This document shows, in pieces, positions 7,707 through 14,436 of a stretch of DNA of 14,436 nucleotides. Under the pieces are notes generated by a model. The model saw only the letters and a list, made by a program, of their open reading frames with translations. It ran no database searches and was not told the DNA's origin. The stretch comes from Methanobacterium sp. GTDB lineage: Archaea; Methanobacteriota; Methanobacteria; Methanobacteriales; Methanobacteriaceae. The stretch's first letter is position 1; every line of letters begins with the position of its first letter. The DNA lies in NCBI GenBank assembly GCA_019084405.1, contig JAHRFX010000045.1, forward strand, positions 1 through 14,436, read 5' to 3'. A program made the translations under genes and the position numbers.

Positions 7707-9392
7707 CTAGAAACCCTCCATCCGCTCAAATATGATTATATTGGCCACTCTTTGTACTTCTACAAATCCGGTGAGGTTGAGGGGTGGGTCACTGTAGTAA
7801 TTTATGAAATAGGTGGTGTTATTTTCCAGTAGCATCCGGGAAAACTGGGCATTATCTTCAAAGTTTTTAGGCCATCCCCTTTTTACATTCATTTTAAGGT
7901 GCCAGCTCATGGCCGGCCAGTAATCCGAATATATTACCTTATCCTGGTAATCCGGGTCATATTCTTCCATTAAGTTTCCTGCAGTTTCCAGATCTCCATA
8001 GATATGCCGGGGGACATTATAGGCATAGGGCTGGATTGATGAAAACAAGAGTAACAGGGCCAGTGCCATGGCCAGTAATCCTGCGCTTATCTTTTTTTTA
8101 CTTAGCTGGCTTAACTTATCCTGTATTTGATTGAATCCCAGAATCAGGAGGTAGGCCAACGCCGGGGTGGTGGTGATAAAGTAGCGGTCCACCTTGATTA
8201 TAAGGAAGCTGTGGGAGATGAAGTAGGTTAAAAACCAGATGAGCATCATCATATCCAGAGAACTATTTTTTCCTGCCTGTTTTTTGGTGGAGTAGTAAAT
8301 TAAAAAGATTAAGGCCAACATGGCCACCGCTGCAGGTAGATATGAGTTACCCTGCAGGGTAAAGATAAATAAAAGGGATATTATTATCCCGGCTATTAAG
8401 AACAGTACTTTTTTTCTTTTTCCCCGAGTTTTGAAGTTTTTAAAGCACCGGATATAGCGCAGAGCATATATTAAAAGCCCTGCTCCGGCAATTATAAGTA
8501 TTAAATAGGCAACCAGGTTTGTCTGGGCCAGGCTGGGGTAGAGCATGGTGGAGTAGCTATCATTTACCGGGTAACTGGATATGTACTGGGGAAAATGATT
8601 TATATAATAGCTTTTTCCCGGTAAGTAGGCAGGATCACCCTGGGCCGGGTCATTGGCCACACTACCCTCCAGGAGATTTAAAAATGGTACCGGTGTTCCC
8701 AGTTTAGAGTAAAAAAAGCCCATAACCGGGGCCAGTATAATTAATCCTATTAAAAATCCCAGGCCCAGTTTAAGGAGATGGTCTTTTTTCAGCTGCCCCT
8801 CTAAAATTACGGTAAGAAAATAAAACCCTAAAGGCAGGATCATAAGCCCGCTGGTGTAACGGGTGAAGAAGGTTAAAAATGCCATGGGGAATACCAGGAT
8901 AAGTGCCCTCTGGTCTTTTTTGAATCCATATATTAGTATGTAGGTTAGCCAGATGGCCAGGCAAACTGCGGGAACATCCAGGCTACCGGTAGCTGCCCAG
9001 GAGAGAACCACAGTAAATGAGGAGAAGGTGATAGCTCCAGCTAATGATTCTGTAGTGGAAAATCTTAATTTAAGAAGCAGGTACAGTCCTATTATCCCGG
9101 AAGCAAAGATAAGGCCACTTATAAGGTAGAGGGGACTGGCCTTAACATAGCCCAGCCGGAAAAAAAGGGAGGTTAAGAAGGAGAGTAATGGTGGTAGCTG
9201 GGTAATGGAACCTTCCCCTAAACCAGCATACATTAATGCATTATTCAGGTACAGGAATATATCCCAGTAAGCCACCCCTAATCGGAGTTGTAATCGTACC
9301 AGATAACCAGATAGGGCCAGGGCAAATATGATAATAATGATTAAGGCCGGATTATTTTTTAGATAGGAGTAAATATTATTAAAGAAATTCAT
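7707..9392 (-). CDS. GT-C-type membrane glycosyltransferase, paralogue of the 5835-7499 gene
   Basis: This 561-aa polytopic membrane protein has about 10-12 hydrophobic segments between residues 15 and 452 and an outer C-terminal tail. It shares its plan and motifs with the protein of the next leftward gene: GVAYWDIFLYLNNAL (39-53, Asp44), FTRYTSGL (176-183) and KVDRYFIT (400-407). The pair is therefore an old tandem duplication: motifs are kept but most other residues differ. Its role is inferred as sugar transfer from a lipid-phosphate carrier on the outer membrane face, perhaps with a different donor or acceptor from its paralogue. The ATG at 9392 has a modest AAGGT about seven bases upstream. 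It is divergent from the GT4 genes across a 235-bp spacer. Confidence 0.8.
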   Translation of the reverse strand: MNFFNNIYSYLKNNPALIIIIIFALALSGYLVRLQLRLGVAYWDIFLYLNNALMYAGLGEGSITQLPPLLSFLTSLFFRLGYVKASPLYLISGLIFASGIIGLYLLLKLRFSTTESLAGAITFSSFTVVLSWAATGSLDVPAVCLAIWLTYILIYGFKKDQRALILVFPMAFLTFFTRYTSGLMILPLGFYFLTVILEGQLKKDHLLKLGLGFLIGLIILAPVMGFFYSKLGTPVPFLNLLEGSVANDPAQGDPAYLPGKSYYINHFPQYISSYPVNDSYSTMLYPSLAQTNLVAYLILIIAGAGLLIYALRYIRCFKNFKTRGKRKKVLFLIAGIIISLLFIFTLQGNSYLPAAVAMLALIFLIYYSTKKQAGKNSSLDMMMLIWFLTYFISHSFLIIKVDRYFITTTPALAYLLILGFNQIQDKLSQLSKKKISAGLLAMALALLLLFSSIQPYAYNVPRHIYGDLETAGNLMEEYDPDYQDKVIYSDYWPAMSWHLKMNVKRGWPKNFEDNAQFSRMLLENNTTYFINYYSDPPLNLTGFVEVQRVANIIIFERMEGF

Positions 9393-9533
9393 AGGTAAAA
9401 CCTTAGTTTGAGATGTAAATAATTGTAATTAAGATAAGTGGCTCATGCACAGGGTTTCAGGAATTATTGAAGGCAATGATTCCAGGGACATGGTTTAGTA
9501 TATTATAGTTAAAAGGATATCTAAGTACATTGG

Positions 9534-9543
9534 TTATATAATT
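9534..9543 (+). promoter_or_regulatory. Candidate TATA box for the two GT4 genes
   Basis: TTATATAATT lies about 85-94 bases before the ATG at 9628. Transcription would begin near 9560-9565 and leave a leader of about 65 bases. It is the best match on this strand in the 9393-9627 spacer; the rest of that spacer shows no supportable gene. Confidence 0.4.
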
Positions 9544-9627
9544 ATTCTAAAAAAAAATAGATTTTATTAAAAGATTTTTTAAATCCATCTTAATCTGATA
9601 ATTCTCCATTAAATCAGGGTGCCAGCC

Positions 9628-10755
9628 ATGAAAAAAAGTAAAAATATTTCCCTGGGTCTTTTATCATTTCCCTCTACCAAAACAGGTATTACTCCTTTAT
9701 CCAATATGGTGGAGATACTCCTGGAAGTGGTGGGGGAGCTGCATCTGGTTTCTGGTAATGAGTCCTGTCACAAATTCCAGGAAGATGATAGATTAGGATT
9801 ATACTGCACTCACCACCATAGTTCTTCTTTTGTCCTGAAAAGAGTGTGGAATTATTTTTATTTGCAACTGAGTATGGCTTTATATGTTTTACGATTGAGA
9901 AAAGTGGATTTCTGGATATTTTTTATTGGAGGAGACACCCTCCTGTTGCCCATGCTCATGGCCCGATTAACCGGTAAAAAAGTTATATTGCTTTTTGCTG
10001 GTTCTTCTATCCAGACCCTGGTGCACCGCCAGGATAAATTTGCCGGGATGGCCCGAAGGGTATCCCATCTCAATTGCAGTTTAAGCAGTGCCATAATACT
10101 CTACTTTAAAAGCCTTATAACCGAGTGGGGATTGGAAAAATATGAAGATAAAATATTAATCCAGCCCCGGCATTTTATTGATACTGAAAACTTTAAACCT
10201 GAAAATGAACTCTCTAAAAGAGAATACTTAGGTTATGTAGGGCGTTTATCCCGGGAAAAGGGAGTGATGAATTTAATTAAAGCCCTACCCTTAATGGATA
10301 AAAAGGTGAAGTTTTTAATCTGTGGAGAAGGACCATTAAAAAAAGAAATAGAGGAATATTTACAGGTTAATGGTTTAAATAATCAGGTGGAGTTAACTGG
10401 ATGGATAAATCACCATGATCTACCTGATTATCTAAATAAAATGAAGCTATTGGTGGTTCCCTCCTACACTGAAGGGTTTCCCAATATTATCCTGGAGGCC
10501 CTGGCCTGCGGTACTCCGGTAGCAGCCACCACTGCCGGGGCCATAGGAGAAATCATAGAAGACCATGAAAATGGGTTTATATTAAAAAACAATCATCCTT
10601 CCACCATAGCCGGCTTTGTGGAAGAGTTTTTAGACTATGGAAATCTGGACAAAATCGTGGAAAATGGTTACCATACCGTGGCTGGTTTTGATTATAATAA
10701 AATCGTGGTAAACTGGGATGATTTACTCTTCCGGTTCTATGAGAAAGATGTGTAG
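9628..10755 (+). CDS. GT4-type glycosyltransferase (GT-B fold), first of a pair
   Basis: This is a retaining GT-B glycosyltransferase of 375 aa, acting in the cytoplasm or at the inner membrane face with a nucleotide-sugar donor. The C-terminal donor-binding half is clear: LGYVGRLSREKGV (201-213), FLICGEGPL (229-237), and EGFPNIILEALACGTPV (282-298), whose E-x7-E pair is Glu282 and Glu290. GAIGEII follows at 304-310. The N-terminal half is less conserved, as expected for the acceptor side. A GTG at 9619 would add three residues. I prefer the ATG at 9628 because AGGGTG (9616-9621) sits six bases before it, whereas nothing precedes the GTG. The gene is likely co-transcribed with the next GT4 gene, 55 bp away. 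Confidence 0.85.
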   Translation: MKKSKNISLGLLSFPSTKTGITPLSNMVEILLEVVGELHLVSGNESCHKFQEDDRLGLYCTHHHSSSFVLKRVWNYFYLQLSMALYVLRLRKVDFWIFFIGGDTLLLPMLMARLTGKKVILLFAGSSIQTLVHRQDKFAGMARRVSHLNCSLSSAIILYFKSLITEWGLEKYEDKILIQPRHFIDTENFKPENELSKREYLGYVGRLSREKGVMNLIKALPLMDKKVKFLICGEGPLKKEIEEYLQVNGLNNQVELTGWINHHDLPDYLNKMKLLVVPSYTEGFPNIILEALACGTPVAATTAGAIGEIIEDHENGFILKNNHPSTIAGFVEEFLDYGNLDKIVENGYHTVAGFDYNKIVVNWDDLLFRFYEKDV

Positions 10756-10810
10756 TGTTTTTAAGAAAAATTTTACTAAAAGGGTGTTTTTTTAGGGAGA
10801 ATTAAAAAAA

Positions 10811-11980
10811 ATGAAGGATGAACTTAAAATCTGTCTTTTAATGCCCAAGATGTTTCCCCGGATAGGTGGTTTTGAAAATGTGGTATATGATTTATCCCGG
10901 GGCTTATCCTGCCACCATAAGGTGCAGGTAGTTTTTACCAGTATCAGTTCTGATCGGCCCTTACCCCAAGAGGTGGAGGTTTATCCTGTATTAAAGGAAA
11001 TAAAAATTAGATATATTGGTTTTTTATTATCTCTACTGTATAATAGTATTTTTTTCTTTTTTTATGCATGGCAGGAGAGGCCGGATATGGTAAATGTGCA
11101 TCCTGTTTTCCCCGGGGTGATGATAACCTGGTGCAGCTGTAAATTGTTGAAAATTCCTCTGGTGGCCACCTCCCATGGAGGGGATATTCAGTTTTCCCCG
11201 CAGAAAGATTATGGTACCCGGAGCAGTCCCCTGGCCAATTGGATCTTGAAAAAAACTCTGCCCCTGGTGGATCGTCATGTGCTTATAAGTAAGGCCATGT
11301 ATCCCTTTGCCCGAAGCGCTGGTTCCCGGGACTCCCGGATAGAAATAATACCCAATGGGGTGGACCCGGATTCGGTCAGTCTGGATTCAGAACGTAGGAG
11401 GAGACTGGAAAATGAGTTAAATATTAAAAGAGATGACTTTGTGGTCCTTTATCTGGGACGGCTCATTGATTTAAAAAGGCCCCAGGATTTACTTTATGGT
11501 TTTCATCAGGCAAAACTGGATAATGCAAAGTTAGTTTTTGCAGGTAGTGGAGATAAGGAGATAGAACTAAAAAAAATGGTTCATGATTTATCCCTGGAAG
11601 ATAAGGTTTCTTTTACGGGTTTTATAACACCTGAAACTGGTAAATGGGATCTTATTAATCTTTCACAGGTCCTGGTAGTTCCTTCCCTTAGTGAAGGTTT
11701 TAATTTAACTGTTCTGGAGGCCTATGCCTCGAGTAAACCAGTAATCGGAACCAGGATTGGGGCTCTGGAGGAACTTATAAATCCAGGGAAAACCGGTTTG
11801 CTGGTGGATACCTGTTCTCCAGACGGGATAAAAGAAGCCCTGACTTATATGTATCAACACCCTGAAAAGAGGGAAAAAATGGGCCTTGTTGGCCAGGAAT
11901 TATTTTTAGCTAAATATACCCGGGATAAAATGGTCCAGAAATACCAAAAACTATACCTGTCCCTTATCAATAAGAAATAA
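10811..11980 (+). CDS. GT4-type glycosyltransferase (GT-B fold), second of a pair
   Basis: This is a 389-aa cytoplasmic or peripheral GT-B glycosyltransferase. The N-terminal half opens ICLLMPKMFPRIGGFENVV (7-25) with the Gly-rich loop usual for GT4, and TSHGGDI (120-126) lines the inter-domain cleft. The C-terminal half has VLYLGRLIDLKRP (212-224), LVFAGSGDKE (241-250) and EGFNLTVLEAYASSKPV (295-311), with the E-x7-E pair Glu295 and Glu303. Sugar and acceptor cannot be told. AGGGAG (10794-10799) precedes the ATG by 11 bases, slightly far. A T7 run (10787-10793) just upstream could weaken read-through from the first GT4 gene. The stop is 10 bases from that of the converging flippase gene. Confidence 0.87.
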   Translation: MKDELKICLLMPKMFPRIGGFENVVYDLSRGLSCHHKVQVVFTSISSDRPLPQEVEVYPVLKEIKIRYIGFLLSLLYNSIFFFFYAWQERPDMVNVHPVFPGVMITWCSCKLLKIPLVATSHGGDIQFSPQKDYGTRSSPLANWILKKTLPLVDRHVLISKAMYPFARSAGSRDSRIEIIPNGVDPDSVSLDSERRRRLENELNIKRDDFVVLYLGRLIDLKRPQDLLYGFHQAKLDNAKLVFAGSGDKEIELKKMVHDLSLEDKVSFTGFITPETGKWDLINLSQVLVVPSLSEGFNLTVLEAYASSKPVIGTRIGALEELINPGKTGLLVDTCSPDGIKEALTYMYQHPEKREKMGLVGQELFLAKYTRDKMVQKYQKLYLSLINKK

Positions 11981-11997
11981 TTTTAATTATTTATTTT
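11981..11997 (+). terminator. T-rich 3' end between convergent genes
   Basis: TTTTAATTATTTATTTT directly follows the stop of the second GT4 gene and runs into the last codons of the leftward flippase. On the other strand this is A-rich, so the flippase transcript probably ends inside the GT4 gene. Confidence 0.35.
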
Positions 11998-13457
11998 ACC
12001 TGGCGTTTCCACAGGCGCTTTATAAAACGATTTTCCTCCTCATTCAGGGCCCGGGTAACCAGCATTAAAATCAGGTAAATTACAGCACCTACTATTACCA
12101 GAAATACCAGTGCTATTGGTCCTGGTTGTCCTGAGAGATGGGAAACCAGGTAGATAATCACCGCCATGATAGCTGAAGACAACAAGCTCTTACTTAAAAA
12201 TTTAAGGTCCAGGTGTACTTTTAAAAACCGGCGGGAGTAGTAGAATATTACCGCAGCAGCAATGAAATAACTGGTAAGGGTGGTTAAAGCCGCAGCAGTT
12301 AAACCCAGTACCGGTATTAAAAACAGATTCCCTAAAATATTCACCAGGGCGGCGATAAACCATATGCTGGCTATAATCCTGGTTTTTTTAACCAGAGCAA
12401 ATACCAGAGAATAAATGGTGAATATGCTGTAGAAAAATGATCCTAAAACAAGGAGGGGTATGAGGTAATAGGAGTTGGCTGCGATTAGAGTATTGGATAG
12501 TAAAACCAGGAGGGGGTAGGCCAGTACACTAATACCAAAAACTGCCGGGATGCTTAAAAATAAAAACAACTTCACCGAGTAAGTAAAGTAGTCAGTGGTT
12601 TGGTCCACTTTACCATTATCAAAGTGCTGGGAGATGGTGGGGAGCAGAATAGAAGGAAAGGGCATCATTATCAAGGCGATTAGACTGCCTATACTGTAGG
12701 CCGGGGAGTAGAAACCTACAAAGGAGGTCCCCAGTAATAGGCCAATGAGGTATTTATCACTGGATTCCACTATCCAGTAGGAGATGGCACTGGGTACCAT
12801 GGGTAATGAAAAATCCAGATACTCCCTTATCCGGGTAAAACAAGGCCGATAAATCCCTATTTCCCGGATAATTAAAAGGTTCATGATTATAAAAATCACC
12901 ACCTGGCCAATTAGATAGGCCAGGATAGCTCCATTGATACCCTGCTTTACTATAACTGCATATGAAACCAGTAGCAGGCTTAAGTAGACCTGCAAAAATA
13001 GGAAGAGGGAATATATTTTTATTTTCTTAAAGGCCCGGAAGTAGTTTACAATAATGGTGTTTATGGCCCCCAGGTAAACCACCAGGGATAAGACCTGGAC
13101 CAGGAAAACATTACCATCAAATAATGCTCCGGCAATAATATCTGAGAGAAGGAAAATTAAAAAGGATAGGACTAAGATGAAAGTACTGGCAAAAAGAATA
13201 ATGGAATAATAACCTTCCTGGATCTTATTTTTTTCTTTAATAGAGGGTAGAAAACGTATGACTGCATTGGGTAGTCCCAGAGTAGCCACTGCACCAAAAA
13301 GTCTTATGGTAACCTGGAATATGTTCCACATACCGAAATCAGTTATGCTGAGGTTGTTAGATAATATGGGAATCAGTATAATGGTACTCATGGCAGTTAA
13401 TACATTAACCAATCCCAATAAGCCCATTCTTTGCATAAAAGATTTGTATTCACTCAA
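11991..13457 (-). CDS. Polysaccharide flippase, Wzx-like (MOP superfamily)
   Basis: This is a 488-aa polytopic membrane protein with about 12-14 helices over its whole length. Family members flip lipid-linked oligosaccharides across the cell membrane. The N-terminus MSEYKSFMQRMGLLGLVN, followed by IILIPILSNNLSITDFGMW (26-44) and LGLPNAVIRFLP (60-71), is typical of archaeal and bacterial Wzx proteins. I chose TTG at 13457: AGGGG (13466-13470) lies eight bases upstream and a TATA-like TTTATATTTATA (13493-13504) is at promoter distance. A longer reading from ATG at 13517 adds 20 residues, has no ribosome site, and would put the TATA box inside the gene. With the four glycosyltransferases it suggests export of a lipid-linked surface glycan. 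Confidence 0.87.
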   Translation of the reverse strand: MSEYKSFMQRMGLLGLVNVLTAMSTIILIPILSNNLSITDFGMWNIFQVTIRLFGAVATLGLPNAVIRFLPSIKEKNKIQEGYYSIILFASTFILVLSFLIFLLSDIIAGALFDGNVFLVQVLSLVVYLGAINTIIVNYFRAFKKIKIYSLFLFLQVYLSLLLVSYAVIVKQGINGAILAYLIGQVVIFIIMNLLIIREIGIYRPCFTRIREYLDFSLPMVPSAISYWIVESSDKYLIGLLLGTSFVGFYSPAYSIGSLIALIMMPFPSILLPTISQHFDNGKVDQTTDYFTYSVKLFLFLSIPAVFGISVLAYPLLVLLSNTLIAANSYYLIPLLVLGSFFYSIFTIYSLVFALVKKTRIIASIWFIAALVNILGNLFLIPVLGLTAAALTTLTSYFIAAAVIFYYSRRFLKVHLDLKFLSKSLLSSAIMAVIIYLVSHLSGQPGPIALVFLVIVGAVIYLILMLVTRALNEEENRFIKRLWKRQVK

Positions 13458-13492
13458 AAATTTTTCCCCTGATGGATGATTCTTATAATTAG

Positions 13493-13504
13493 TATAAATA
13501 TAAA
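13493..13504 (-). promoter_or_regulatory. TATA box for the flippase gene
   Basis: Read leftward, TTTATATTTATA is a strong archaeal TATA match. It lies 36-47 bases before the TTG start at 13457, predicting transcription from about 13473 with a leader of roughly 15 bases holding the AGGGG ribosome site. Confidence 0.5.
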
Positions 13505-13517
13505 TAATAGTCTTCAT

Positions 13518-13776
13518 TTATTAAATAATTAAATCGGCACTATCTAATAATCTAGTGATATTTAAACTTTTTGTTCACCTGCCTAAAATTTTCATCTCAT
13601 CTGCATCTGGTAAACCATCTTAAGCCGATGGAATATGGACTTTTCATCCCAATTCCTCAGTAACCCCATTCAAAATACTGCTAAAACCTTGAAAATAGCC
13701 CATTTTGGAATAAAAAGATAATAGCTAACGCTACTATGTTTTTTTCTTCCTACTTTATGGTTTTGTGGATGAGTTT
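13518..13776. other. Spacer with decayed sequence between flippase and transposase remnant
   Basis: This is less AT-rich than the other spacers and has broken reading frames on the minus strand, so it looks like degraded coding DNA. The longest stretch that reads like protein is at 13592-13669, listed separately. I see no RNA gene, and no matching inverted ends that would mark the border of an insertion sequence. Confidence 0.4.
13592..13669 (-). pseudogene. Possible short C-terminal remnant of a gene
   Basis: On the minus strand 25 codons read MGLLRNWDEKSIFHRLKMVY and then QMQMR before TGA. A W-D followed by a helix with a Tyr near the end resembles the last residues of many GT4 glycosyltransferases; compare VNWDDLLFRFYEKDV at the end of the 9628-10755 protein. 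An in-frame stop precedes it and no ribosome site is seen. This could be the tail of a destroyed glycosyltransferase, or chance. Confidence 0.2.
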
Positions 13777-14372
13777 TTAGCCTAAATCTAGGAAGGGCGT
13801 GAACATTAGGAATGTTTCTAGGAGTGTTTTTCCATTGTTGATGAGTTGTCCGGCTCTTTTCATGGCTGAAAGTTTCATGTGGTTTGTTATTCCTTTGTCG
13901 GTTCTTAGTTGTTTTTTTCTGTGTGTTTTAAGGCTGGTAGAGTAGTAATTTTCCAGGAGGTTGTTGGTGGCGGGTGCGCCTTCCACGAAATAGAAGATAG
14001 TGAATTTTATCCAGTGTTTCTCAATTTTACGAAGTCTTTTTTGTATTGGTTTGTCAAATGTGTCTATTTCGTCCATTAACTTTGTGAATGTTTCTACTGC
14101 TTCGAAGTAAGGTCTTTGTGGTAGTGTTTCATCTTTGCGCCGGCGTTCTTTCTTTCTATCATGAACGAATTTTTTAAAGCCTTTCATCTCCTTTTTCAAC
14201 CATTCTTTGTACTCTTCTTCGGTGTTTTCTTTCTTTGAATTTTTCTATCTTCGGTTAATTTCTGTTTGAGGTATTCTATCTCCGGGTCACGGTTATAAAA
14301 TATGTTTAATAGCCGATATTTGGTTAATTCTTGTATAAAACTTGTATTTTTGGGAAAATTGCAAATCAAAGC
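13777..14372 (-). pseudogene. Frameshifted C-terminal remnant of a DDE-type transposase
   Basis: The reading frame open from 14244 to 13777 gives about 155 residues. They include EEYKEWLKKEMKGFKKFV, a basic stretch HDRKKERRRKDE and GAPATNNLLENYYS. The TNN-x-LE part resembles the region holding the third acidic residue of DDE transposases. Upstream coding continues in another frame (14372-14199), reading NRDPEIEYLKQKLTEDRK before running out of frame in the A-rich stretch 14199-14247. One missing base would join the two. That upstream frame is closed by TAA at 14375, inside the inverted-repeat element at 14359-14428, and the catalytic N-terminal part is not seen. The gene is thus broken at least twice. 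I cannot name the insertion-sequence family. No terminal repeat is visible at its left. Confidence 0.7.
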
Positions 14373-14428
14373 TTACAAAAATCTTCGATTTTTGTGCCCC
14401 AAAACCTATGGTTTTGAGGGATTTGCAA
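14359..14428. repeat. Nested inverted-repeat element with three-way-junction potential
   Basis: An outer 9-bp perfect inverted repeat, TTGCAAATC (14359-14367) and GATTTGCAA (14420-14428), encloses two perfect hairpins. The first is ACAAAAATC, loop TTC, GATTTTTGT (14375-14395). The second is CAAAACC, loop TAT, GGTTTTG (14400-14416), which extends by two further C-G pairs past one mismatch. A further TTGCAA lies at 14431-14436. The fold would be a three-way junction of about 70 bases on either strand. It overlaps the upstream end of the transposase remnant. It may be a small non-autonomous mobile element, an insertion-sequence end or a structured RNA. Confidence 0.6.
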
Positions 14429-14436
14429 ACTTGCAA

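Noticed and set aside
9445..9498. 17-codon plus-strand frame starting MHRVSGIIEG in the spacer before the GT4 genes
   Set aside because: It is very short, has no convincing ribosome site, and shows no family resemblance.
14199..14247. Programmed -1 frameshifting as the explanation for the split transposase
   Set aside because: The stretch is A-rich but I see no canonical slippery heptamer in the correct frame. The N-terminal part is also missing, so decay is simpler.

Overview
The window looks like chromosomal DNA from a pseudomurein-walled methanogen of the Methanobacteriales, most likely Methanobacterium or a close relative. The main evidence is a secreted protein (3127-4938) that ends in repeats resembling pseudomurein-binding repeats, next to PKD domains. 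Supporting signs are AT-rich spacers, T-tract 3' ends, TATA-like boxes and strong Shine-Dalgarno sites, some serving TTG starts. The genus assignment is inference; no rRNA gene is present.

Layout: the left edge carries the first 57 codons of a leftward NAD-dependent sugar-nucleotide epimerase (1-171). An AT-rich divergent spacer containing a perfect 14-bp tandem repeat separates it from a rightward Cu+-type P1B ATPase (531-2873). Next come the secreted PKD/pseudomurein-binding protein (3127-4938) and a LiaF-like membrane protein (5071-5751), which ends at a hairpin terminator. Two paralogous leftward GT-C-type membrane glycosyltransferases follow (5835-7499 and 7707-9392). Then come two rightward GT4-type (GT-B) glycosyltransferases (about 9628-10755 and 10811-11980). 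A leftward Wzx-like flippase (11991-13457) converges on them with only 10 bp between stop codons. The right end is decayed: a possible short gene remnant, a frameshifted transposase C-terminus (13777-14372), and a 70-bp nested inverted-repeat element (14359-14428).

The epimerase, four glycosyltransferases and flippase together suggest a surface-glycan locus. In that model sugars are activated, GT-B enzymes build a lipid-linked glycan at the cytoplasmic face, the flippase exports it, and the GT-C enzymes add sugars from a lipid-phosphate donor on the outer face. The pseudomurein-binding protein and the LiaF-like protein fit the same envelope theme, but no shared operon is visible. The copper ATPase is probably an independent housekeeping or stress gene.

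I found no complete novel system. The items most worth a second look are the nested palindromic element at the right edge, the 97-bp identical blocks in the two PKD domains, the imperfect palindrome before the secreted-protein gene, the tandem repeat before the copper ATPase, its cysteine-free YHS-like domain, and the TTG start correction for the flippase.
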